NCBI GenBank assembly: GCA_001443375.1
Contig: LDXM01000028.1
Coordinates: forward strand, 1-33,080
Reading direction: 5' to 3'
Length of the DNA stretch: 33,080 bases
Source: Chloroflexi bacterium CSP1-4
Lineage (GTDB): Bacteria > Chloroflexota > Limnocylindria > Limnocylindrales > CSP1-4
The notes under the pieces are model-generated. The model ran no database searches. It was not told the DNA's origin and saw only the letters and a program-made list of their open reading frames with translations. Below are positions 15,728 through 23,525 of the stretch, piece after piece (position 1 is the first letter of the stretch; each line of letters starts with the position of its first letter). Made by a program: the position numbers and the translations under genes.

Positions 15728-16585
15728 CTACCGCGGCCCGAGAAGGCGTCTCCAGCGGAAGGCGGGCCGGTAGTCGAGGCCGCCGTAGAGAGCGACCGCG
15801 GCGGTGTTGGCGGGATCCACCGAGAGCCACACGAGCGACGCACCCATGGCCAGCCCGGCCCGCGTGACGATCGTGGTCAGGTAGCGCCCCAACCCCTCGC
15901 GTCGGCGCGCCTCCACGACGCCGAGGCCGTGGAGGACGGCCAGCCCGTCCTCGACGAGCAGGCGCGCGGTCGCGACGGGCCGGCCCCCCGAGCGGACCAG
16001 GTAGAAGCGCACGGCGCCGGACGCCAGGGCAGCCCGGATCGCCGTCCGGCGGTCGTCGGCCTCGCTCGAGGAGACGCCGAAGATGGTCCGCTCGACCGCC
16101 TCGTACTCGTCGGCGCTCGCCTTCGTCACCGCCTCGAGGCGCAGCTCGGCGTCGAGGTGCGGCACGGCCGCGGCACGTCGCGTCCACATGGTCACCTCGC
16201 CGCCGATCTCCAGCCAGCCGGCGTCGCGCAGGCGCTCGACGAGGTCCGCCGGCTGGGCCGGCCCCTCGGCCACGATGAGGACCGGCGACCCGCCGAGGCC
16301 GCGCAGCCGCTCCGCGATGGCCCCGGCCCGCTCCTGCCAACCGTCCACGCTCCAGCGCACGCGCGTGGCGTGGTTGAAGGCGGGGCCGCGACCAGGCCAG
16401 GTCAGCAGCGTCGCCCCGAGCGCCGGCTCGTCGGTGCTCATCGCGCCGGCCAGCTCGACCAGGCGCACCAGTCCGCGCTCCATGCCCGCCAGCTCCGTCC
16501 CGTCCGGGCCCGGCGGGACATCGTCGTCGGCGTGGCTCCGGGGCCGGGCGGTCGGGGGTCGCTGGACCGGCGGCGGCTCGCTCAC
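15728..16585 (-). CDS. GNAT-family N-acetyltransferase
   Basis: The 285-residue protein has a clear C-terminal GNAT domain: FYLVRSGGRPVATARL, then GLGVVEARRREGLGRYL with the acetyl-CoA loop RRREGLG, then SLVWLSVDPANTAAVALYGGLDYR. The first 150 residues are less typical and may be a degenerate second GNAT repeat. The substrate is unknown. The GTG at 16585 begins seven bases after the alcohol dehydrogenase stop; an ATG at 16483 has a better GGAG site and would remove 34 Pro/Arg-rich residues, so the start is uncertain. It is last in a three-gene operon after the DUF885 protein and the dehydrogenase, but the three do not form a pathway I recognise. Confidence 0.8.
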   Translation of the reverse strand: MSEPPPVQRPPTARPRSHADDDVPPGPDGTELAGMERGLVRLVELAGAMSTDEPALGATLLTWPGRGPAFNHATRVRWSVDGWQERAGAIAERLRGLGGSPVLIVAEGPAQPADLVERLRDAGWLEIGGEVTMWTRRAAAVPHLDAELRLEAVTKASADEYEAVERTIFGVSSSEADDRRTAIRAALASGAVRFYLVRSGGRPVATARLLVEDGLAVLHGLGVVEARRREGLGRYLTTIVTRAGLAMGASLVWLSVDPANTAAVALYGGLDYRPAFRWRRLLGPR

Positions 16586-16592
16586 GCGGGAC

Positions 16593-17741
16593 TCAGTCGT
16601 AGACGATGACGCGGCGCGCGCCGTCGCCGCGTCGCATCGCGTCGAGCGCGGCATCGACGTCCTCGAGGCGGATGCGCTCGCTGACCAGGCGGTCCACCGG
16701 CAGCCGGCCCTCGACATGCAGTCGGGCCAGGCGGGGGAAGGCGATGGCCGGCACGGACGAGCCGTAATTGGAGCCCAGCAGCCGCTTGCCATCCTCCACG
16801 AAGCGGTACACGTCGATCGAGGCGCGCTCGCCCTGCGGTGTCATGCCCACCAGCGTGGTCGCGCCGCCGGGGCGGGTCATCTCGACGGCCAGCTCGGCCG
16901 TGGCCGGCAGGCCGATGCACTCGAGGACGTGGTCGGCGCCGCCCTCCGGCCCCACGCCGAGCCGTTCGAGCGTCGAGCGCACGAGGGTGGCCGTACCGGC
17001 CGGGTCGCCGGGCAGCACCCGGATGGCCGCCGTGGCGCCCAGCGAGCGGGCGAGGTCCACCTTCTCACGTCGGGTGTCGAGGGCCACGATGGGGCTCGCC
17101 CCGACCAGAACGGCCCCCAGGAGCGCCGAGAGCCCCACGCCGCCGAGGCCGACGATGACGACCGATTCGCCAGGCCGCACGCGCGCCGTCTCGAGGACGG
17201 CGCCCACGCCCGTGCTGACCGCGCAGCCGATGAGCGCTGCCACCTCCACCGGGGTGCGCGGGTCGATGGGGATGGCGGCCTCGGCGGCCACCACCTGCGC
17301 CGACCCGAACGTGCCGATGCCGCTGTACGTGCCGATCGGCGTGCCGTCGGCGCGATGGACGCGCACGAGATCGTCGCGCAGCCGATGGTCGGGGGCGACC
17401 GGACGCGCGCACTGCCAGCCCTCGCCACGACGGCAGGATCCGCAGGCGCCGCAGGGCGCCGTCCAGGCGAGGACGACGAGCACGCCGGGACGCAGCTCCG
17501 GGAAACGTTCCGCGACGTCCTCCCCGAGCGACTCGACGACCGCCGCGCCCTCGTGGCCGAGGACGACGCCCTCGGGCCGCGCCCACTCGCCGTCCACGAC
17601 GTGCAGGTCCGAGTGGCAGACGCCGCTGGCGGCCATGCGCACGGAGACCTCGCCGGGCCCCGGCGGGTCGAGCCGCAGGCGCTCGATCGCGAGCGGCCGG
17701 CGCGGCCCGTGGAAGACGGCGCCCCGCAGCTCGGCGATCAC
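16593..17741 (-). CDS. Zinc-dependent alcohol dehydrogenase (class III-like MDR)
   Basis: This 382-residue medium-chain dehydrogenase keeps the catalytic zinc ligands Cys42 (GVCHSD), His63 (LGHE) and Cys173 (IGCAVSTG), and the four structural zinc cysteines 97, 100, 103 and 111. The Rossmann loop GLGGVG at 198-203 followed by VALDTRREK indicates NAD rather than NADP. Length and the GCAVSTGVGAV motif resemble class III, thiol-dependent formaldehyde or mycothiol-type enzymes. The GTG start at 17741 overlaps the DUF885 stop as GTGA and gives the usual N-terminus (LRGAVFHGP). Its physiological alcohol or aldehyde is not evident. A longer upstream reading overlaps the DUF885 gene and is rejected. 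Confidence 0.9.
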   Translation of the reverse strand: MIAELRGAVFHGPRRPLAIERLRLDPPGPGEVSVRMAASGVCHSDLHVVDGEWARPEGVVLGHEGAAVVESLGEDVAERFPELRPGVLVVLAWTAPCGACGSCRRGEGWQCARPVAPDHRLRDDLVRVHRADGTPIGTYSGIGTFGSAQVVAAEAAIPIDPRTPVEVAALIGCAVSTGVGAVLETARVRPGESVVIVGLGGVGLSALLGAVLVGASPIVALDTRREKVDLARSLGATAAIRVLPGDPAGTATLVRSTLERLGVGPEGGADHVLECIGLPATAELAVEMTRPGGATTLVGMTPQGERASIDVYRFVEDGKRLLGSNYGSSVPAIAFPRLARLHVEGRLPVDRLVSERIRLEDVDAALDAMRRGDGARRVIVYD

Positions 17742-19555
17742 GGCGCCGATGCCGTATCGAAGAGGATCCGGCGGACCCAGCGGATGGGCGGCGTGCCGTG
17801 CGAGATGACCGCCTCCAGGTGGGTGCGCCGGTCGAAGCCCGGGGTCTCGCCGAAGCCGCCCACGAGACGCGGCTCGGGGACCGATCCCGCTCCCGCCCCT
17901 GCCGCGACGGCCGCGCGGCGGCGAGCCGCCGTCTCCAGGTCCCACATCTCCAGCGACCCGACGTAGTACGTGGAGAGCTGGGTGGAGGAGAGCCGCGCGC
18001 GCAGGTACTTCGCCCGCGCCTCCTGCTCCTCCTGGAAGGCGCCCCCGATCATCAGACGCATGGCCTCGTCCTCGCCCATGCCTTCCACGTGGACGCCGAT
18101 GTCGAGCAGCGTGTTGACGATCGCTCGCAAGTAGTACTTCCAGTGGCAGAACAGGAGGGCCGGGTCGTCGGCGCCGTATCCCTCGTCCATCATCACCTGG
18201 GTCACGTAGACGGCCCAGCCCTCGGCGAACGTGCCGCTCTGGAAGACGGACCGCGCCAGCGACGACGAGCGGTTCGAGGCGGCCAGCTGGAGATAGTGGC
18301 CCGGGATCGCCTCGTGGATGCAGAGGATGCGCAGCATCCGGTCGTTCTCCTCGCGGAGGTACGACTCGAGTCGCTCGGCCGACCACTCGGGGTCCGGCGG
18401 GGTCACCCAGAACTCGCTCAGCTGCCCCTGGTCGAGCGGACCCGGCGGGCTGAGGAACGCGCCGCCGTACGGGCGCAGGAATAGCGGCGTCCAGGCGATG
18501 CGCAGCGGGTCCTCGGGCAGGGTGATGATCCCGCGCTGGCGCACGAAGCCCTCGATGGCCGTCGTCTCCGTGCGACAGAGATCGAGCAGGTCCTCCGATC
18601 GCGGATGGTCGCGGGCGATGGCGTCCCAGACGCCATCCACGACCGCGTCGTCCGCCCCGGGGAGTGGCTCGCCGGGCCGCGCGGTCGGCCAGAGGCCACG
18701 GGCGAGGCGCACGAGCTCCCCGCGCACGGCGGTGTAGTCGCGCCGCGCCCGCTCCCGCAGCCTCTCGTGCGGCTGGTCACTCGAGAGCGTGTGGCGCAGC
18801 TTCGCCGCGAAGAGCTCGGTGCCCAGCCGCCCCTCCCCCTCCGCCCGCGGCCGCACGTCCTCCTCGAGGAAGCGCCCGAAGGCGGCGAGCGCCTCCCGCG
18901 CGCCGGCGGCCGATCCGCGCAGCGCGGCGGCGATCGCCGACTCGGGGTCGCCCTCGTGGCGCGAGCCCTCGGCGATGCCCTCGTCGATGAGCTCCGCGAT
19001 GCCCGGGAGCTGCGCGATGGCCGTCTCCACATGGAGCAGCGAGACCGGCCGCCCGGGCAGGCCGACGAGGTTCGCGCGCGCCGCCTCGAGCACGTCCGCC
19101 AGGCGCTGCACGCGCGCCAGGAAGGCCGACCCCCGGTGCCGCCACGGCGCATAGTCCCGGGCCAGCAGCTCGTGCAGGCCGTTGCCCAGGAGGGCCACGT
19201 AGCCGAGGGCGTCCCAGGCGCCTTCGCGCAGGATGCCGTCATCGAACGTGAAGCCCTCGAGCGCCTCCACGACGATGCCCCGATCGATCCGCTCATCCGG
19301 CGTCAGCGCCGCCGCGTCGAGCCCCTCGAGCGCGGCGCGGTGGCGCGCGTAGAGGTCAAGCCGGGCGCGCCGTCCGGCCTCCGACACGTCCGGCCAGCGG
19401 TCGTCGTAGCCGTGGAAACCCATCTGCGTGGCCCACGTCGGCAGGGCCGCGAACAGGTCGTCGAGCAGGGCACGCAGCGCCTGGTCGAAGGCCGTCCGGG
19501 GTGCCGGCAGCGGGTCTCCGGTGAGGGGCACGAAGGGCAGCAGGCTGGCGGGCAC
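17738..19555 (-). CDS. DUF885-family protein (putative zinc peptidase)
   Basis: The 605-residue protein has the DUF885 signature HEAIPGHYLQ, with His414, Glu415 and His420 forming an HExxxGH metal site, and FAEGWAVYV carrying a likely third ligand Glu445. Family length is usually 550-610. No signal peptide or membrane helix is evident, so a cytosolic location is likely. Members are mostly uncharacterised and annotated as metallopeptidase- or carboxypeptidase-like, so the substrate is open. The GTG start is supported by GGAGG seven bases upstream on the minus strand. The stop overlaps the alcohol dehydrogenase start by four bases, making it the first gene of a three-gene operon. Confidence 0.85.
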   Translation of the reverse strand: MPASLLPFVPLTGDPLPAPRTAFDQALRALLDDLFAALPTWATQMGFHGYDDRWPDVSEAGRRARLDLYARHRAALEGLDAAALTPDERIDRGIVVEALEGFTFDDGILREGAWDALGYVALLGNGLHELLARDYAPWRHRGSAFLARVQRLADVLEAARANLVGLPGRPVSLLHVETAIAQLPGIAELIDEGIAEGSRHEGDPESAIAAALRGSAAGAREALAAFGRFLEEDVRPRAEGEGRLGTELFAAKLRHTLSSDQPHERLRERARRDYTAVRGELVRLARGLWPTARPGEPLPGADDAVVDGVWDAIARDHPRSEDLLDLCRTETTAIEGFVRQRGIITLPEDPLRIAWTPLFLRPYGGAFLSPPGPLDQGQLSEFWVTPPDPEWSAERLESYLREENDRMLRILCIHEAIPGHYLQLAASNRSSSLARSVFQSGTFAEGWAVYVTQVMMDEGYGADDPALLFCHWKYYLRAIVNTLLDIGVHVEGMGEDEAMRLMIGGAFQEEQEARAKYLRARLSSTQLSTYYVGSLEMWDLETAARRRAAVAAGAGAGSVPEPRLVGGFGETPGFDRRTHLEAVISHGTPPIRWVRRILFDTASAP

Positions 19556-19614
19556 GCGGACTCCTCCGAAGGCGCAGCGAGAGATGCGCCCATCGTACCC
19601 GTGGACGCGGCCTG

Positions 19615-19620
19615 TAGGAT
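19615..19620 (+). promoter_or_regulatory. Putative -10 box, leaderless, of the holin-like gene
   Basis: TAGGAT ends exactly six bases before the ATG at 19627. No Shine-Dalgarno sequence fits between them. A -35 box is not obvious. Confidence 0.5.
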
Positions 19621-19626
19621 GGGCCC

Positions 19627-20019
19627 ATGAGCCAGCTGGCGCGCCTCGTCGTCAACGCCATCGCCCTGTGGGTCACGGTGGCCGTGGTCCCCGACCTCGA
19701 CTGGAAGGACGAGTCGAACTTCGTCAACATCCTCGTCCTGGCCCTCGTCTTCGGCGCCATCAACTCGTACCTGAAGCCGGTCCTCAAGCTCCTCAGCCTG
19801 CCCGTCCGGCTGGTCACCTTCGGCCTCTTCGGACTCGTCCTCAACGCCGCCCTCTTCCTGCTCCTGGCCTGGGTCGGGGACCAGTTCGACCTCGGCTTCT
19901 CGATCGCCGGCTGGCCCGCGGAGGGGTTCACCCTCGACGTCCTCGTCGCGGCCGTCATCGGCGCCATCGTGCTGAGCGTCGTGTCGACCGTCCTCTCGTT
20001 CCTCGTCGGGCGCGACTAG
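19627..20019 (+). CDS. Phage holin family 4-like membrane protein
   Basis: This 130-residue protein has four hydrophobic segments, the layout of the superfamily named mycobacterial 4-TMS phage holin. The motif FGAINSYLKPVLKLLSLPVRLVTFGLF is typical: residues NSYLKP followed by LSLP and VTFGLF. Despite the name, members are widespread chromosomal proteins of unknown role and no phage genes are near it. Hydrophobic segments lie at about residues 5-23, 36-53, 58-80 and 103-126. The start is supported by a TAGGAT box six bases upstream. Its TAG stop overlaps the ribosome site proposed for the lysA-type gene that starts 11 bases later, so the two may be co-transcribed. Confidence 0.88.
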   Translation: MSQLARLVVNAIALWVTVAVVPDLDWKDESNFVNILVLALVFGAINSYLKPVLKLLSLPVRLVTFGLFGLVLNAALFLLLAWVGDQFDLGFSIAGWPAEGFTLDVLVAAVIGAIVLSVVSTVLSFLVGRD

Positions 20020-20029
20020 GGAGCGGCCC

Positions 20030-21298
20030 CTGGACGCCGCTGCCCCGGGACTGGCAGCTGCCGCGCGGTACGCGGCCGGGCGCTGGGGGACGCCCGCCTA
20101 TCTCTACGACCTGCGGCGCCTGCGAGACGACGCGCAGGCCGTGGGGTCGGCGTTCCCGGACCCATGGCTCCGCCTCTACGCCCTGAAAGCGAACGGCCTT
20201 CCGCCGCTCATTAGCGAGCTGCCCGGGCTGGGCTACGGCGCCGGTGCCGTCTCCGGCGGCGAGCTGACCCTGGCCGGGCGGGCCGGGTTCCCGGTCGCAC
20301 AGACCGCCCTGGAGGGGATCGGCAAGACGCCCGCCGACCTCCGCCGTGCGGTGGCCCTGGCGGCGGCAGGCACGCCGCTCCTCTGGATCTCGCTCGAATC
20401 GGCGCACGAGGCCGCAGCCCTGGCAGGCCTGGTGCGCGCCGCGCGAGGACGGCGGGGCGTGGATCCGACGCTGCGCCTCGACTGCCTCGTGCGCCTGAAT
20501 CCCGCCGTCCGCCCCGAGACGCAGCACGGCCTGGCCGTGGGGGCGGGCGGCTCGAAGTTCGGCGTTCTCGCCGCCGAGCTGGAAGGGGTGATCGCTGCCG
20601 GCGGCGGCCCCGACGGCCCACTCCGCTGGCGGGGAATCCACGTCCACGTCGGGTCACAGCTGGGGGCTGTGGACGCCTGGCGGGCCGGCTTCCGAGCGGG
20701 GTTGTCGGCGCTGCGGCTGCGTCGGGCGGCACTGCCCGACTTCGACACGCTCGATGCGGGTTCGGGCTTCCCGGTGACGACCAACGACTCGCCCACGCCC
20801 GCGCACTTCGCCCGCGCGGCGGCGGAGGCGCTGGCAGAGCCCGGCGCCGATCGCCCGCTGCGACTGGCCGTCGAGCCCGGCCGTGCCGTGGTCGCACGCT
20901 CCGGATGGCTGCTGGCGCGCGTGCTCCATGTACGGGAGCGCGAGCCCCGGCAGGTGGTCCTCGACGCGGGCATGGGCGAGCTGATCCGGCCCGCGCTCTA
21001 CGGCGCGGTCCACCCGATGGCGGCACTGACCGTGCGCGGTCGACCCGTCACCGACCCCCGGCCCGGTGCCGCCGCCGTCCGCGTCGATGGGCCGATCTGC
21101 GAGTCCACCGACACGTTCGGCGAGGCCCGCCTGCCACCGGTGAGGCGCGGTGATCTCGTGGTCATCGGCCATGCCGGCGCCTACGCCTCGGCCATGGCCA
21201 GCACGTACAACGGGCGGCCGCGGCCGCCGGAGATCGCGTGGGACGGGGAGCGGGTCGTGCTCCTGCGCCGCCGCGGGTCGGCGGAGGCCCTTCCCTGA
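20030..21298 (+). CDS. lysA: Diaminopimelate decarboxylase, probable CTG start
   Basis: The product is a fold-III PLP decarboxylase. Counting from the CTG at 20030 it has 422 residues. It contains PLP-lysine Lys53 in LYALKANGLP, the substrate and dimer motif ICESTDTFG with Cys357 and Glu358, and GAYASAMASTYN with Tyr385. The family makes L-lysine from meso-diaminopimelate in the cytosol. The first ATG/GTG/TTG in frame is GTG 20141, but the conserved N-terminal strand GTPAYLYDLRRL is encoded before it. Back to the in-frame stop at 19973-19975 there is no standard start. CTG 20030 sits six bases after AGGGAG, which makes it the best start. Related ornithine or carboxynorspermidine decarboxylases are less likely because of the CES and AGAY motifs. 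Confidence 0.88.
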   Translation: MDAAAPGLAAAARYAAGRWGTPAYLYDLRRLRDDAQAVGSAFPDPWLRLYALKANGLPPLISELPGLGYGAGAVSGGELTLAGRAGFPVAQTALEGIGKTPADLRRAVALAAAGTPLLWISLESAHEAAALAGLVRAARGRRGVDPTLRLDCLVRLNPAVRPETQHGLAVGAGGSKFGVLAAELEGVIAAGGGPDGPLRWRGIHVHVGSQLGAVDAWRAGFRAGLSALRLRRAALPDFDTLDAGSGFPVTTNDSPTPAHFARAAAEALAEPGADRPLRLAVEPGRAVVARSGWLLARVLHVREREPRQVVLDAGMGELIRPALYGAVHPMAALTVRGRPVTDPRPGAAAVRVDGPICESTDTFGEARLPPVRRGDLVVIGHAGAYASAMASTYNGRPRPPEIAWDGERVVLLRRRGSAEALP

Positions 21299-21373
21299 CG
21301 CGGGCCGGGCGGCACGCCGATTCCGGGCGATGAGGCCCTGACCGACCGGCATGGCGCGGACGACGATAGGGCC

Positions 21374-21883
21374 ATGATCAAGCAGGTCACGCTGCGCAAC
21401 CTGGGCGGGTCGCGGTTCGTCGTGCGCACCGGATCGGGCCACGAGGTGCTGCTCGACGACGCCGCGAGCGACGCGGGCGCCCGGCCCGCGGAGCTGTTCA
21501 TCGCCGCGCTGGGCGGCTGCACGGCCCTGGACGTGGCCTCGATCCTGGCCAAGAAGCGCCAGTCGGTGACCGCCTACACGGTGCACGTCACCGGCGAGCA
21601 GCGCGACGATCCGCACCCCCACGTCTTCGTGGACATCGACATCGTGCACGAGGTGGAGGGGCCCGAGATCGACGTCGAGGCCGTGCGCCGGGCGATCGAG
21701 CTGTCCGCGACGCGCTACTGCCAGGCGACCGCGATGCTCTCCGCCGGCGTGGCCGCGATCCATCATCGCTACCTCGTCCGCAGCGGCGGCGAGGAGCACG
21801 CGGGCGAGGTCGTCGTCACCGGCCCGCATCGGGACCCGGACGCGGCCGGCGACACCGCCAACGCTTCGGTGGCGACCGCCTGA
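21374..21883 (+). CDS. OsmC/Ohr-family peroxiredoxin-like protein
   Basis: This 169-residue protein shows the OsmC fold with its two reactive cysteines: Cys49 in GGCTALDVASIL and Cys116 in RYCQATAML. The family reduces organic hydroperoxides with thiol cofactors, although the YhfA-like branch, which this resembles in its N-terminal TGSGHEVLLDD and GARPAELFIAALGGC, has less certain substrates. It should be cytosolic. The last 25 residues after the fold are Asp/Ala/Thr-rich and look disordered. The next gene starts 30 bases downstream, so the two may be co-transcribed. No strong ribosome site precedes the ATG. Confidence 0.88.
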   Translation: MIKQVTLRNLGGSRFVVRTGSGHEVLLDDAASDAGARPAELFIAALGGCTALDVASILAKKRQSVTAYTVHVTGEQRDDPHPHVFVDIDIVHEVEGPEIDVEAVRRAIELSATRYCQATAMLSAGVAAIHHRYLVRSGGEEHAGEVVVTGPHRDPDAAGDTANASVATA

Positions 21884-21913
21884 CGACCGTCCCGAACGGA
21901 GGGTGACACGACG

Positions 21914-22306
21914 ATGACGATGGGTCAGGGCATGGCCGGGGCCGGCTGGTGGCTGGGCTGGCTGCCCCTGGCGCTGCTCGCCCTGGGGATCGCGGCGCTC
22001 GTCGCCTGGCTGGTGCGGCGTCCGCATGACGCCGATGCGGCCGCGACCGTCCTGCGCGAGCGCTTCGCGCGCGGCGAGGTCGAGGAGGCGACTCTCACGG
22101 CGGGCCTGGCCGTCCTGGAGCGGACCCGGCCGACCCGTCGTAACGACTGGCTGGTCGGCCTCCTCGTGGCGCTCGCGCTCGGCGCGGCACTCCTGTGGTG
22201 GTTCGGCGGGACAGCGTGGCATGGGCCCGCAGGGTCGATGATGGGACCCGGCTGGGTGATGGACCCGGCCGCCTGCCCCGGCCACGGAGCACTGCCGCGA
22301 CCCTAG
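21914..22306 (+). CDS. SHOCT-domain small membrane protein
   Basis: The 130-residue protein has a transmembrane segment at about residues 12-34, a SHOCT motif (LRERFARGEVEEATLTAGLAVL, about residues 47-68), a second hydrophobic segment at about 79-95, and a Met/Gly/Pro-rich tail with MMGPGW. SHOCT modules are short helices found at the ends of many membrane proteins, with a suggested oligomerisation role and no known enzymatic activity. The first ATG is preceded by GGAGGG at acceptable spacing. It may be co-transcribed with the upstream OsmC gene. Function is unknown. Confidence 0.75.
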   Translation: MTMGQGMAGAGWWLGWLPLALLALGIAALVAWLVRRPHDADAAATVLRERFARGEVEEATLTAGLAVLERTRPTRRNDWLVGLLVALALGAALLWWFGGTAWHGPAGSMMGPGWVMDPAACPGHGALPRP

Positions 22307-22353
22307 GCGGGGCCGACCCCGGCCTTCGTGCCGGGCCTCCCGCCCGCTTCGGC

Positions 22354-22359
22354 TAGACT
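22354..22359 (+). promoter_or_regulatory. Putative -10 box, leaderless, of the NTF2-like gene
   Basis: TAGACT ends six bases before the GTG at 22366, with no ribosome site between. This spacing supports GTG 22366 over the ATG at 22384. Confidence 0.45.
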
Positions 22360-22365
22360 TCGGCC

Positions 22366-22698
22366 GTGGGTGCCGTCGAGACCATGGAGCTGTTCTTCGA
22401 GCGCCTGAACGCGGATGACCGCCAGGGCGCGATCGCGCTCATGGACGAGAAGACGGAGATGATCATCCACGTCGGCGACAGCGCGCAGAAGCTGCGCGGC
22501 GTGGAGCGCGTGGGCGGCTGGTTCCTGCGTGCCGACCGCGGCCTGAAGATGATCCCCGGCGACGTGCGCGACACCGGCAACACCTACGAGGCGGATGTCC
22601 TGGTGATCCGCCCGGGCGTCCAGAGCCAGCACCTCGACGCAACCTTCCGGGTCGAGGCCGGCAAGATCACCGCCATCAACTTCGCACCCCGGCGCTGA
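22366..22698 (+). CDS. NTF2/SnoaL-like small protein
   Basis: This 110-residue protein has the layout of the NTF2-like cone fold: an N-terminal helix (ETMELFFERLNADDRQGAIALM), a strand pair around MIIHVG, a helix near VERVGGWFLRAD, and three C-terminal strands ending with GKITAINFAPRR. Members include ketosteroid-isomerase-like enzymes and many binding proteins, and no catalytic residues can be assigned here. The GTG start is chosen because a TAGACT box lies six bases before it; ATG 22384 would remove six residues. The methyltransferase gene follows after five bases, so they are probably one transcript. Function is unknown. Confidence 0.75.
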   Translation: MGAVETMELFFERLNADDRQGAIALMDEKTEMIIHVGDSAQKLRGVERVGGWFLRADRGLKMIPGDVRDTGNTYEADVLVIRPGVQSQHLDATFRVEAGKITAINFAPRR

Positions 22699-22703
22699 CG
22701 GCG

Positions 22704-23522
22704 ATGGCCGGGATCCCCGCGCCAACGGGCAGCGGAGACTCGGCCGAGGACGCCTTCGAGACCTCGCTCCCCGACTACGCCGCCCGGAACCGGGCCCATT
22801 GGAATGCCGCCAGCGCCCGTTACCAGGCCGAGCAGGGCCGCCAGCTGCGCGACTCCGGCGGGCTCGCCTGGGGCGTCTGGCAGATCCCCGAGGCGGAGCT
22901 GCGCATCCTCGGCGACGTGGCCGGCAGGACCACCCTCGAGCTCGGCTGCGGCGCGGCGCAGTGGTCGATCGGGCTCGCGAGGGTGGGCGCAGTGGCCATC
23001 GGCGTGGACCTCTCCGAGGAGCAGCTGAAGGCGGCCTGGGTCGCCTCACGCGAGGCGGGTGTCACGGTCCGCCTGCTCCACGCCTCGGGCGAGGCCGTGC
23101 CGCTCCCCGACGCGTGTGTCGACATCGTCTTCAGCGACTGGGGCGCCTTCCGCTTCGCCGACCCGGATCTTGTGGTCCCGGAGGCGGCGCGCCTGCTCCG
23201 ACCCGGAGGCCTGCTCGCGTTCTCGACCGCGACCCCGCTGCTCGACCTGTGCTGGGCGGATGACGCCGTATCGCCGGGCGACCGTCTCCTCCGTGACTAC
23301 TTCGGCCTGGGCCGCCTCGACTTCGCGACGACGATCGAGTTCCAGCGCACGACGGGCGATTGGATCCGCCTCTTCCGCCGGCACGGGCTGGCCATCGAGG
23401 ACCTCATCGAGCTGCGCCCGCCGGAGGGAGCCACGACCACGTACTGGGAGCCCGAGGCGTACGACTGGGCGCGGCGCTGGCCGGCCGAGCAGATCTGGCG
23501 CGTGCGACGCGAGGGCGCTTGA
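22704..23522 (+). CDS. Class I SAM-dependent methyltransferase
   Basis: The 272-residue protein carries a standard SAM-binding fold: motif I LELGCGAAQWS at 78-88, VDLSEEQLKAA after strand 2, and a post-motif segment VDIVFSDWGAFRF. It resembles the Methyltransf_11 group. An aromatic-rich N-terminal extension (RNRAHWNAASARYQ) is common in relatives that act on small molecules. The substrate is unknown. It starts five bases after the NTF2-like stop and ends three bases from the convergent LysM gene. The frame and SAM motifs are unambiguous; the exact start is less certain because no clear ribosome site precedes the ATG. Confidence 0.88.
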   Translation: MAGIPAPTGSGDSAEDAFETSLPDYAARNRAHWNAASARYQAEQGRQLRDSGGLAWGVWQIPEAELRILGDVAGRTTLELGCGAAQWSIGLARVGAVAIGVDLSEEQLKAAWVASREAGVTVRLLHASGEAVPLPDACVDIVFSDWGAFRFADPDLVVPEAARLLRPGGLLAFSTATPLLDLCWADDAVSPGDRLLRDYFGLGRLDFATTIEFQRTTGDWIRLFRRHGLAIEDLIELRPPEGATTTYWEPEAYDWARRWPAEQIWRVRREGA

Positions 23523-23525
23523 CGC

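Noticed and set aside
19627-20019. Holin-like protein as evidence of a prophage
   Set aside because: The family is widespread on chromosomes, and there are no other phage genes, integrase or attachment repeats nearby.
20654-22285. A 543-residue minus-strand reading across lysA, osmC and the SHOCT gene
   Set aside because: It spans three well-supported genes on the other strand and shows only low-complexity sequence.
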